Source: an uncultured Bacteroidota bacterium (GTDB lineage: Bacteria; Bacteroidota; Bacteroidia; Bacteroidales; P3). Taken from it: a DNA stretch of 32,400 nucleotides. Both the position numbers and the translations under genes were made by a program. Below are positions 23,740 to 30,425 of the stretch, piece after piece. The notes beneath the pieces were generated by a model. That model did not search any database. It worked only from the letters and a program-made list of their open reading frames with translations, and was not told the DNA's origin. Positions within the stretch are counted from its first letter, which is position 1, and each line of letters starts with the position of its first letter. Where the stretch lies: NCBI GenBank assembly GCA_900545215.1, contig UQXW01000023.1:1-32400 (forward strand), read 5' to 3'.

Positions 23740-24402
23740 GTGAAGAAGTCGCTTATCATAGTAATCGCAATACTTCTTATTGACCAAATCGTCAAGGTTT
23801 GGGTCAAATTGAACTTTACGATAGGTGAAGAGGTTGATTTAATCGGGGATTGGTGCAAGTTGCATTTCATAGAAAATGAAGGCATGGCGTTCGGAATGTC
23901 TTTCGGCGGTGTTGCCGGCAAATATGTCTTGACTTTCCTTAGGATTATTGCTTCGTTTCTTATCGGCTGGTACTTGTTGAAGTTGATAAAGAAGGGTGAA
24001 AACAAATTGGCTGTTTATAGTTTTACCTTGATTTTTGCAGGAGCGGTGGGTAATATAATAGATTCCATGTTTTATGGGCTGTTGTTTTCCGAGAGTACTT
24101 TTTTTTCGGTATCGCAATTCTTTCCGGAAAGAGGCGGATATGCTCCGATGTTTCTGGGAAAGGTCGTGGATATGTTTTATTTCCCGATAATAGATACTAC
24201 TTTGCCGCAATGGATTCCTTTTTTCGGCGGAAATGATTTCCGATTCTTCAATGCGATATTCAATATTTCCGATGTTTCCATAACTGTTGGAGTTGTCATA
24301 TTATTGATTTCATTGATTTTTGCCAAGAAAGAAGATGAAATTGATGCAGAAGTTGTGGAGGATAATGCAGCAAACGAATTGACTGAACAAAAAAAAGATT
24401 AG
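23740..24402 (+). CDS. lspA: Lipoprotein signal peptidase (LspA)
   Basis: Aspartic protease that removes signal peptides of prolipoproteins in the inner membrane. The 220-residue protein has four membrane segments, the ENEGMAFGMSF motif (about 45-55) and catalytic Asp 108 (GAVGNIIDSMFYG) and Asp 144 (GKVVDMFYFP). There are 35 residues between the two aspartates, about twice the usual spacing, and the insertion includes SQFFPERGGYAPMFLG. A charged C-terminal tail (KKEDEIDAEVVEDNAANE) follows the last segment. The start is GTG 23740; TTG 23737 is the alternative. It lies 5 bp after the TraR/DksA-like gene and 3 bp before the CorC-like gene. Confidence 0.94.
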   Translation: MKKSLIIVIAILLIDQIVKVWVKLNFTIGEEVDLIGDWCKLHFIENEGMAFGMSFGGVAGKYVLTFLRIIASFLIGWYLLKLIKKGENKLAVYSFTLIFAGAVGNIIDSMFYGLLFSESTFFSVSQFFPERGGYAPMFLGKVVDMFYFPIIDTTLPQWIPFFGGNDFRFFNAIFNISDVSITVGVVILLISLIFAKKEDEIDAEVVEDNAANELTEQKKD

Positions 24403-24405
24403 GCT

Positions 24406-25692
24406 GTGGAACTTCTTATAATCCTCTTGCTTATATTGGTAAACGGCATTTTCTCCATGTCGGAAATTTCTGTTGTGTCTTCAAGGAAGTCCAAACTCGA
24501 TGCAGAAGCAAAGAAAGGAAACAAAACTTCAAAGCAGATACTCGAAGTAGCAGAAAATCCCGACAAATTTCTTTCCACCGTACAAATAGCGATAACAGCG
24601 GTAGGCCTTGTAACCGGTATGTATTCCGGCGAAAGCCTGATAGAACCTCTTGGCAGGTTTATACGCAAATCGGGTTTGGATTTATACACGTCCGAAGTAA
24701 TTGCAAGAGTGGTAATAATCGTATCCATAACATACGTTACGCTTGTCTTGGGTGAGTTATTCCCAAAAAAACTTGGCATGAACAGTCCGGAGAAAATATC
24801 GGGAGTGATTATCAAACCAATGAATCTGCTTTCAAGATTGTTCTATCCTTTTGTTTGGTTGCTTTCCGTTTCCACGCAAGGTTTGAGTTCTATTTTCGGA
24901 ATAAAGAAACATAGCAATACCGTTACGGAGGAAGAAATAAAATCGATAATCAGCGACAGCACGGAAGACGGAGAAATTCAGGAAGTGGAACATGATATAG
25001 TCGATAGAGTGTTTTCTTTGGGCGACAGAGACATTTCTTCACTTATGACGCATCGTACGGAATTTGAATGGTTGGATGTAAATGACAGTTTGGAGAACAT
25101 CAAAAGCAAGTTGTCGAAAAAAGTCCATTACATCTATCCTGTTGCAAACAAAAGCCTTGATAAGATTGTAGGAGTGGTATATTTGAAAGACCTTTTCAGC
25201 AAATTGGACTGCTTTACTACGGTTGAGGATATAATGAGGGCTCCCCAATATCTGCATGAAAGCGTAAGCGTCTATGATGCACTCGAAAATTTCAAGAAGA
25301 GCAAAATCCATTATGCCTTGATAATAGATGAATTCGGTGTTGTTGAAGGCATGGTGACCATGAACAATATTTTGGAATCCTTGGTTGGCAATTCTTCCGA
25401 GTTCGAGACGGAAGACGATGAAGACGAATTCATGGAGAGGGCGGACGGAAGCTATTTGGTGGGCGGACAATACTCTTTCTATGATTTCCTGAGCCACTTC
25501 GATATGGAGGATTTGTATCAGGATAATAATTACAATACCATTAGCGGGCTGATATTCTCGAAGATAGGGGTAATACCTAAACTTGGAGAAAAAATCGAAT
25601 GGAACAAATTCACCTTTGAGATAGTAGATATGGATTTTACGAGGATAGATAAGGTTCTTGTTACCGTAAAAGATACTTTTGAACAAAATTAA
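24406..25692 (+). CDS. CorC/HlyC-family membrane protein (DUF21-CBS-CorC_HlyC)
   Basis: Membrane protein of 428 residues, often annotated as hemolysin or GldE-like and probably a divalent-cation transporter or regulator. The N-terminal DUF21/CNNM domain (about 1-180) has three or four membrane segments and the conserved NGIFSMSEISVVSSRKSKLD, AITAVGLVTGMYSG and LGELFPKKLGMNSPE. A CBS pair follows at about 195-320 (RDISSLMTHRTEFEWLDV, DEFGVVEGMVTMNNILESLVG), then the CorC_HlyC domain (GSYLVGGQYSFYDF to the end). Translation begins at GTG 24406, 3 bp after lspA; this is the second GTG start in a row. Cytotoxicity is not implied by the name. Confidence 0.9.
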   Translation: MELLIILLLILVNGIFSMSEISVVSSRKSKLDAEAKKGNKTSKQILEVAENPDKFLSTVQIAITAVGLVTGMYSGESLIEPLGRFIRKSGLDLYTSEVIARVVIIVSITYVTLVLGELFPKKLGMNSPEKISGVIIKPMNLLSRLFYPFVWLLSVSTQGLSSIFGIKKHSNTVTEEEIKSIISDSTEDGEIQEVEHDIVDRVFSLGDRDISSLMTHRTEFEWLDVNDSLENIKSKLSKKVHYIYPVANKSLDKIVGVVYLKDLFSKLDCFTTVEDIMRAPQYLHESVSVYDALENFKKSKIHYALIIDEFGVVEGMVTMNNILESLVGNSSEFETEDDEDEFMERADGSYLVGGQYSFYDFLSHFDMEDLYQDNNYNTISGLIFSKIGVIPKLGEKIEWNKFTFEIVDMDFTRIDKVLVTVKDTFEQN

Positions 25693-25747
25693 ATTGCTAC
25701 TAATCAGGTACAAGCGTTGTTAATCAAAGATTTTTCCACAAGAAAAA

Positions 25748-25777
25748 TTGCATTTCGGAAATAAGGTTGTAAATTTG
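25748..25777 (+). promoter_or_regulatory. Promoter of the exb operon
   Basis: TTG at 25748-25750, 19 bp, then TAAATTTG at 25770-25777: a canonical match. The leader to ATG 25846 is about 60 nt. Confidence 0.75.
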
Positions 25778-25845
25778 CACGCTCTCCATTGAGAGAAAGA
25801 CGAAATCAATCAGTAATAACAAAAACAATAAAACAACAAAACACT

Positions 25846-26652
25846 ATGAGAAAAGTATGTGCTTATTTGTCAATAGTAATGTTATTGACGTTAGGTCTAT
25901 CAAGTGCAGTTTTTGCACAAGATGCGAAAGCTGCCGAGACTGAAACAACAGTTTCAGCGACAGAATCAGCGGTTGAAGAACAACCGGCGGCAGTTGAACA
26001 ACCGGCACCTGCCACAGAACAATCTTTCCACCAAGTTTTGAAAACAAAATACATTGAAGGTGGAGTAGGCTGGATGACGCCGATATTGCTTTGCTTGATT
26101 TTAGGTTTGGCATTGGTTATCGAACGTATTATTTATCTTAACCTTGCAACCACTAATGCGGATAAACTATTGAAAAAGATAGAAGACCGTATAGTAGCAG
26201 GTGATGTTGAAGGAGCAAAGGATGTCTGCCGTAACACAAGAGGACCGGTAGCTTCCATATTCTACCAAGGTTTGTCCAGAATAGACAATGGTTTGGAAGA
26301 CGTTGAAAAATCCTTGACTTCTTATGGTGGAGTTCAAATGGCAAGATTGGAAAGCAACATGGTGTGGATTTCATTGTTCATAGCCATTGCACCATCATTC
26401 GGATTCTTGGGAACGGTTGTCGGAATGGTTCAAGCATTCGATGACATCGAAAAAGCAGGTGATATATCTCCAACCGTTGTTGCAGGAGGTATGAAAGTCG
26501 CCCTTTTGACTACGGTATTCGGTTTGATTACAGCTTTGGCACTTCAAATTTGTTACAACTACTTACTTTCGAAGATAGAAGGTTTGGTTTCAACGATGGA
26601 AGATTCTTCAATCACATTCATGGATATCTTGGTAAAGAACAGCAAAAAGTAA
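25846..26652 (+). CDS. exbB: ExbB/TolQ-type proton channel protein with cleavable signal
   Basis: MotA/TolQ/ExbB family, the pentameric stator of proton-driven envelope motors. The 268-residue protein begins with a signal peptide (1-24, VFA-Q), then an Ala/Glu/Pro/Thr-rich linker (about 25-60), and three membrane segments at about 76-96, 173-197 and 213-236. The family core is GPVASIFYQGL, MVWISLFIAIAPSFGFLGTVVGMVQAF and MKVALLTTVFGLITALALQICYNYL. The signal peptide and linker are additions relative to the E. coli ExbB. The frame is open to 25789, but ATG 25846 starts the signal peptide and fits the promoter. It is the first gene of the operon; a hairpin separates it from the next gene. Confidence 0.92.
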   Translation: MRKVCAYLSIVMLLTLGLSSAVFAQDAKAAETETTVSATESAVEEQPAAVEQPAPATEQSFHQVLKTKYIEGGVGWMTPILLCLILGLALVIERIIYLNLATTNADKLLKKIEDRIVAGDVEGAKDVCRNTRGPVASIFYQGLSRIDNGLEDVEKSLTSYGGVQMARLESNMVWISLFIAIAPSFGFLGTVVGMVQAFDDIEKAGDISPTVVAGGMKVALLTTVFGLITALALQICYNYLLSKIEGLVSTMEDSSITFMDILVKNSKK

Positions 26653-26672
26653 TTTACCACAACAATCAAACC

Positions 26673-26690
26673 TATACCTAAACAGGTATA
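26673..26690 (+). other. 7-bp hairpin between exbB and the next gene
   Basis: TATACCT (26673-26679), loop AAAC, AGGTATA (26684-26690). There is no T-tract, so termination is unlikely. It could protect the exbB mRNA end or mark processing and so help set different protein amounts within the operon. Confidence 0.5.
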
Positions 26691-26712
26691 ACAGAGTAAT
26701 TACTTTGAAACC

Positions 26713-26719
26713 AAGGAGG
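26713..26719 (+). promoter_or_regulatory. Strong Shine-Dalgarno site
   Basis: AAGGAGG lies 4 nt before ATG 26724, a near-perfect SD, unusual in this phylum where ribosomes rarely rely on it. Confidence 0.6.
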
Positions 26720-26723
26720 AGAA

Positions 26724-27194
26724 ATGAAGAAAGATTTTAGAAAAGTATATTGGACAATAGCCATCATTATAGGTGTCATAGCATCGATATGTGCCGTTGT
26801 TTACGGCATAATGTTCGACCAAAACAAACCGGTTGCAGAACAATCGACGGCAATGATGGCATGGAACGTAGCATATTGGAGCGTAATAGGCTTATTCTGC
26901 ATAAGCATAGTTGTTGCTGCGTGTTTTGCAGTCGTACAAATAGTAAAAGGACTGATAGACGATCCGAAAAAACAAATGGGAACCCTAATCGGCGTGGGAG
27001 TATTGATTGTTGTAATGATTATTTCATACGCAATATCTTCAGGAACGGATGTCCCTAAGGAAATATTCGAAAAAACCGGTTCCGATTACTCCAACTCCAA
27101 ACTGATAGGAGCATGTATGTACACCGTTTACGTACTATTCGGAGGCGTGATATTGTCTGTTCTCTATGCAGAAATAGCAAAAAAATTAAAGTAA
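26724..27194 (+). CDS. Four-TM membrane protein of the exb operon
   Basis: Unrecognised family; a 156-residue protein with four predicted membrane segments at about 10-30, 48-74, 86-105 and 126-149. Short loops separate them: FDQNKPVAEQSTAM after the first, IDDPKKQ between the second and third, and SSGTDVPKEIFEKTGSDYSNSK between the third and fourth, the last probably periplasmic. The N-terminus (MKKDFRKVYW) is basic. I believe a similar protein lies between exbB and exbD in other Bacteroidota, but I cannot check this. Its position, 2 bp before the first exbD, makes it a likely part or assembly factor of the motor. It is preceded by a strong SD site and a hairpin. Confidence 0.85.
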   Translation: MKKDFRKVYWTIAIIIGVIASICAVVYGIMFDQNKPVAEQSTAMMAWNVAYWSVIGLFCISIVVAACFAVVQIVKGLIDDPKKQMGTLIGVGVLIVVMIISYAISSGTDVPKEIFEKTGSDYSNSKLIGACMYTVYVLFGGVILSVLYAEIAKKLK

Positions 27195-27195
27195 C

Positions 27196-27780
27196 ATGGC
27201 AAGAAGAAAAAAGAAATCGTTACCGGCACTGAATAGTGCGTCTATGTCGGACATATCGTTTTTGTTGCTGACCTTTTTCTTGTTGACTTCTTCCATCAAC
27301 ACGGACATGGGTATCCAAAGACGACTACCGCCGCCATCAGACCCGACTGTCAAGCCGCCGGACATTCACCGAAGAAATACTTTCGTTGTATTGGTCAACA
27401 GAGAAGACAGACTCCTTTTCAATGGAGAAATCGGAGAAATCAACATGTTGAAAGAAAGAGCGAAAGAATTTCTTTCCAACCCCCAGAACTTGGACAACCT
27501 ACCTGAAAAGATGACAAAGGATATACCTTTGTTGGGAACGGTTGAAGTTTCAAAGGGTGTTATTTCCTTGCAAAACGACCGAGGCACCTCTTACGAGATG
27601 TATCTTATGGTACAAAACGAGTTGACGGCAGCCATCAATGAATTGAGAGATGAAATGGCAAGGGTTAAATTCGGAAAAGCATACATTGACTGCTCAGACG
27701 CACAAAGAGAAGCCATAGATAAGGCAATACCTATCGCCATATCTGAGGCGGAACCTAAAAACATAGGAGGGAAAAAGTAA
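27196..27780 (+). CDS. exbD: ExbD/TolR-type protein, first copy
   Basis: ExbD/TolR family protein of 194 residues: a basic cytoplasmic N-terminus (MARRKKKS), one membrane segment SMSDISFLLLTFFLLTSSI with the proton-carrying Asp 19, then a periplasmic domain. The periplasmic part is longer than in E. coli ExbD (about 140 residues) and has a Pro-rich neck (RRLPPPSDPTVKPPD) and a region starting TFVVLVNREDRLLFNGE. It starts 2 bp after the 4-TM gene and ends overlapping the second exbD by one base. The essential Asp is present, so it should be active. Confidence 0.92.
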   Translation: MARRKKKSLPALNSASMSDISFLLLTFFLLTSSINTDMGIQRRLPPPSDPTVKPPDIHRRNTFVVLVNREDRLLFNGEIGEINMLKERAKEFLSNPQNLDNLPEKMTKDIPLLGTVEVSKGVISLQNDRGTSYEMYLMVQNELTAAINELRDEMARVKFGKAYIDCSDAQREAIDKAIPIAISEAEPKNIGGKK

Positions 27781-28250
27781 TGGCAAAATTCAAACAAAAA
27801 AATTCTGATGGTGCACCTGAGTTGAACATGGGTTCCATGTCGGACATCATCTTCATGCTGTTGTTTTTCTTTATGGTGATTACCACAATGCGTGAAAGCA
27901 CCTTGATGGTAAAAGTAGAAGTGCCTCAAGCATCGGAAATCCAAAAGTTGGAGAAGAAGTCCCTTGTAAGTTACATCTACATAGGAGTACCATTGGACGA
28001 GAGAAAATACGGTTCTGCAACGCGTTTTCAGTTGAACGACCAATTCGGAGAGCTTGGAGACATCATTTCCTACGTTGAAGCAGAAAGAGCTGCAAGAAGT
28101 GAAGAAGACAAACCTTTCCTTACAACAACCATCAAGTGCAGTAAAGAAGTAAAGATGGGAGATGTAACAGACGTCAAGCAAGAACTCAGAAAAGCAGGAG
28201 CATTACGTATAATGTATGCAGCTTCTCGAAGAGCCAAAGACACTTATTGA
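27780..28250 (+). CDS. exbD: ExbD/TolR-type protein, second copy
   Basis: Second ExbD/TolR protein in the operon, 156 residues. The N-terminus MAKFKQKNSDGAPELNMG is cytoplasmic, the membrane segment SMSDIIFMLLFFFMVITTM carries Asp 22, and the periplasmic domain shows LVSYIYIGVPLDERKYG and a helix with YVEAERAARSEEDKPF. It is clearly divergent from the first copy outside the membrane segment, so the pair is more likely a heterodimer than a recent duplication. The start ATG shares its A with the previous TAA stop (TAATG), implying coupled translation. It is the last gene before a strong terminator. Confidence 0.92.
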   Translation: MAKFKQKNSDGAPELNMGSMSDIIFMLLFFFMVITTMRESTLMVKVEVPQASEIQKLEKKSLVSYIYIGVPLDERKYGSATRFQLNDQFGELGDIISYVEAERAARSEEDKPFLTTTIKCSKEVKMGDVTDVKQELRKAGALRIMYAASRRAKDTY

Positions 28251-28273
28251 TAATTGTCGATTCATTTTATTCG

Positions 28274-28302
28274 GAGTTGTCCCTCATCGGGCAACTCTTT
28301 TT
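28274..28302 (+). terminator. Strong rho-independent terminator of the exb operon
   Basis: GAGTTGTCC (28274-28282), loop of 6, GGGCAACTC (28289-28297), then TTTTTGATTTTT. The stem is 9 pairs with one G-U. It begins 23 bp after the exbD stop and ends only 7 bp before the TrmN6-type ATG at 28310. Confidence 0.9.
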
Positions 28303-28309
28303 GATTTTT

Positions 28310-29020
28310 ATGCAGATGGAATTCCAATTCAAACACTTTGCATTAAACCACAGCCTTTCAACGATGAAAGTAGGGACAGATGCTGTCTTGCTTTCAGCCC
28401 TTGCACCTCGCAATAGGAGTGGCAAAATTCTTGACATAGGAACCGGTTGCGGAGTTGTTGCCATGCTTATGGCACAATTCAATCCCGAAGCCCGCATAAC
28501 CGCAATAGATATAGACCGACCAAGCATACAACAAGCCGAAGAAAATTTCTCACAAAGCCCATACCGAGATCGCATGCAGGCAGTCCATACGACCTTTCAG
28601 AACTTTGCCTCCGAACCGGTCAATTATAAAGCATACGATATGGTCATCAGCAATCCGCCATATTTCGTGAACAGTCTCAATGCCCCGCAAAAACGAAGAA
28701 ACCTTGCAAGACACAATAACATGCTCCCCTTCTCCGAACTTATCGATGGCATACTAAAAATAATAACCCCCTCTGCTTATGTAACAATCATATTGCCACC
28801 GATGCAGAGTGAAGAAGTCTGCCGGTTTTTTCTTGCAAAAGGCATGCACCTTACACAACAAACCACAATATTGCCGAAGCCGGATAAAGCCATTGAAAGA
28901 ATAATCAACACATACAGCCCTATCGAAACTCCACTTAGAACAAACGAAATAATCATAAGGCAAAGCGACGACACCTATACATCTCGATACAAGAGCCTCG
29001 TTGCCGATATATTGTTGTAA
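28310..29020 (+). CDS. trmN6: tRNA1(Val) adenine-N6 methyltransferase (TrmN6-type)
   Basis: Class I SAM-dependent methyltransferase of 236 residues that modifies adenine 37 of tRNA-Val in E. coli. The SAM loop is LDIGTGCGVVA (about 41-51), the acidic end of strand 2 is AIDIDR, and the catalytic motif is NPPY at 115-118 in MVISNPPYFV. The conserved N-terminus FQFKHFALNHS...MKVGTDAVLLSAL sits right after this start. An upstream in-frame start at 28247 would read through the exb terminator hairpin and is rejected; Met at 28316 is also possible. The terminator leaves little room for a separate promoter, so expression may depend on read-through or on a site within the terminator tail. Confidence 0.9.
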   Translation: MQMEFQFKHFALNHSLSTMKVGTDAVLLSALAPRNRSGKILDIGTGCGVVAMLMAQFNPEARITAIDIDRPSIQQAEENFSQSPYRDRMQAVHTTFQNFASEPVNYKAYDMVISNPPYFVNSLNAPQKRRNLARHNNMLPFSELIDGILKIITPSAYVTIILPPMQSEEVCRFFLAKGMHLTQQTTILPKPDKAIERIINTYSPIETPLRTNEIIIRQSDDTYTSRYKSLVADILL

Positions 29021-29242
29021 TCACTCTCTTTTTGTTTACCATCGCAACCACCTTGCAACAAAAGCAAAATCAGAATTATTTCTCTAATTCATTTTCAAGA
29101 TACACAAGCCAAACAATCCCTTCGACCTATATGGCACACGGCATATAATCCCCTCTGTCGAAAGAAACATAAAATAATATTGTACTTGAACTCCATGATG
29201 CACCTTCCTCTCAATGAAGTATATAAGTCTTCATATAAGAAA

Positions 29243-29279
29243 TTGGCAGCATAAACAATACCTTGTTTTATACTGCCAA
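29243..29279. repeat. Long imperfect hairpin, unknown role
   Basis: TTGGCAG (29243-29249) pairs with CTGCCAA (29273-29279), and inside it ATAAACAA pairs with TTGTTTTAT around a TACC loop with one bulge. About 15 pairs form in total. It has no T-tract and no gene close on either side, so it could be part of a small RNA or an old element end. Confidence 0.55.
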
Positions 29280-29530
29280 CCCTGAGAGGCATTCAGCTTA
29301 CCTTATTACCCGATTACTCATCTTTCACAAGAGTGAAATGAGCATTCATCAATTTCCGGTCGATGGCAGAACGAAGATTATAGACCTTTCGTTGAGTAAG
29401 ATAGCCAGCCTTTTCGCATGTTATCTCTATTTGCACATCTCCGGAATTGTTGTACGAAAGACCTTTGATGCGAATGCCTCCGTTGTTCATCGATAGTTGT
29501 GCAGCATAGATATTTCAGTGAAAATAAACC

Positions 29531-29580
29531 GCCGAAAGAATTTTCCCAACTGCCGAAAGAAAAAATTATTACGCCGTTTT
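29531..29580. repeat. Copy of the intergenic GCCGAAAGAATTT element
   Basis: GCCGAAAGAATTT at 29531-29543 is identical to the left arm at 4666-4678. GCCGAAAGAA recurs at 29552-29561 and ACGCCGTTTTG occurs at 29571-29581, all within 50 bp, as in the 4661-4710 element. Confidence 0.5.
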
Positions 29581-30009
29581 GTCAAGCCTGAAACTGCGTT
29601 CGGACAATGACGAAGTGCCGCTTTATCTTTCCTGCTTTGCATGAGGTCGATTCCGACCGGCTTTTGTAGTCGGATATTGCATACACGACTTATTTGTAAT
29701 GCAGCAATAAGTGCCGTGCAAAGCCATTCCTGTCGAATGGCAGTTCGTGCGTATGTTCCTTCCCGACAAATCGAGGGGTGCGTTTCGCCGAAAAACAACC
29801 CCCTTTCCGACGGTTGAAATTACCGAAAAGGACAAAGGAAAACGTATATTTCGGCATTTAAGAAACCTTACAACCGTTAAAAGTGATGGGTGTGACAAAG
29901 ATTAACACTTCCCGCCCTTTTCTGATAATCAAACACACTTTTCAAACAAATGCACCGCACATACCCTGAAAATTACCCCCCCGAAAACTAAATAGATTAA
30001 AATATAATA

Positions 30010-30028
30010 ATTTCGACCAAGTCGAAAT
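30010..30028. promoter_or_regulatory. Perfect dyad upstream of the small-tail-protein promoter
   Basis: ATTTCGAC (30010-30017), CAA, GTCGAAAT (30021-30028). It lies 31 bp upstream of the TTG -33 element at 30060 in an AT-rich stretch, which suits an operator for a dimeric regulator. A role as hairpin terminator is less likely, since no T-tract follows. Confidence 0.45.
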
Positions 30029-30059
30029 GTTAACGATAACACCATTGAAAACAAGGTAG

Positions 30060-30090
30060 TTGCAAGAAAAGAAATACTTATGTACCTTTG
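30060..30090 (+). promoter_or_regulatory. Promoter of the small-tail-protein and surface-protein operon
   Basis: TTG at 30060-30062, 20 bp, then TACCTTTG at 30083-30090: a textbook match to the Bacteroidota consensus. The leader to ATG 30158 is about 60 nt. Confidence 0.75.
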
Positions 30091-30157
30091 CAGTCCATTA
30101 AAAGGTATGCGTGATAATACCAAACAAGATTGAAGAACTCTAACAAATAGAAATAAT

Positions 30158-30421
30158 ATGAATGTGATGAAAAAGATGATTTGTATGGCTGCACTGCTTT
30201 TGTGCAGCGTCGCCACATTGAAGGCACAAACGCCACAGCAACCACGGCCACCTGTTCCGTTTAACGGCAGCGAATTTAATGGGGGAAAAGATAAAACAAC
30301 TCGAAACACCATTAAAGGAGCAGGTGCTCCTATAGCCCCTGCAACATTATTGTTGTTGGGCTTGGCAGGCGGTTTCGCCGGAGTGAAAGTTTATCGTAAC
30401 AGTAAAAAGGAGGAGGAATAG
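30158..30421 (+). CDS. Small exported protein with C-terminal membrane tail
   Basis: Unrecognised 87-residue protein. The signal peptide (MKKMICMAALLLCSVATLKA) ends at residue 23 with Gln 24 next. A short Pro/Gly/Asn-rich linker of about 33 residues (TPQQPRPPVPFNGSEFNGG, then KDKTTRNTIKGAG) leads to a hydrophobic segment APIAPATLLLLGLAGGFAG (about 57-75), and the protein ends VKVYRNSKKEEE. The mature protein is therefore a short exposed peptide anchored by its tail, with the basic end probably cytoplasmic. The tail is homologous to the fragment at 1-105. The gene stands 4 bp before a large exported protein gene and is preceded by a canonical promoter. ATG 30167 is an alternative start giving 84 residues. 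Confidence 0.85.
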   Translation: MNVMKKMICMAALLLCSVATLKAQTPQQPRPPVPFNGSEFNGGKDKTTRNTIKGAGAPIAPATLLLLGLAGGFAGVKVYRNSKKEEE

Positions 30422-30425
30422 TATC

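Larger units (their letters stand above)
29021..30009. other. Gene-poor 1-kb region
   Basis: No supported gene. Short readings on both strands (up to about 100 codons) have no recognisable domain and conflict with each other. The stretch has a long imperfect hairpin at 29243-29279, small inverted repeats (TTTCAC-AAGA-GTGAAA near 29322-29339), and words shared with the 4666-4710 repeat at 29531-29580 and 29849-29861. It looks like a decayed or regulatory region rather than coding sequence. Confidence 0.55.

Noticed and set aside
25846..28250. Gliding/type IX motor GldL-GldM
   Set aside because: The proteins have ExbB and ExbD motifs (SMSDI aspartate segment, ExbB core), not the GldL/GldM layout.
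28247..28309. Upstream start of the TrmN6-type protein
   Set aside because: Would translate the exb terminator hairpin and its T-tract, adding residues not expected for the family.
29640..29680. tRNA-like T-arm (GGTCGATTCCGACC)
   Set aside because: No acceptor stem, anticodon arm or D-arm can be fitted around it.
29487..29898. Minus-strand readings of about 90-103 codons in the gene-poor region
   Set aside because: Overlap one another in different frames, have Arg/Cys-rich composition unlike neighbouring genes and no domain.
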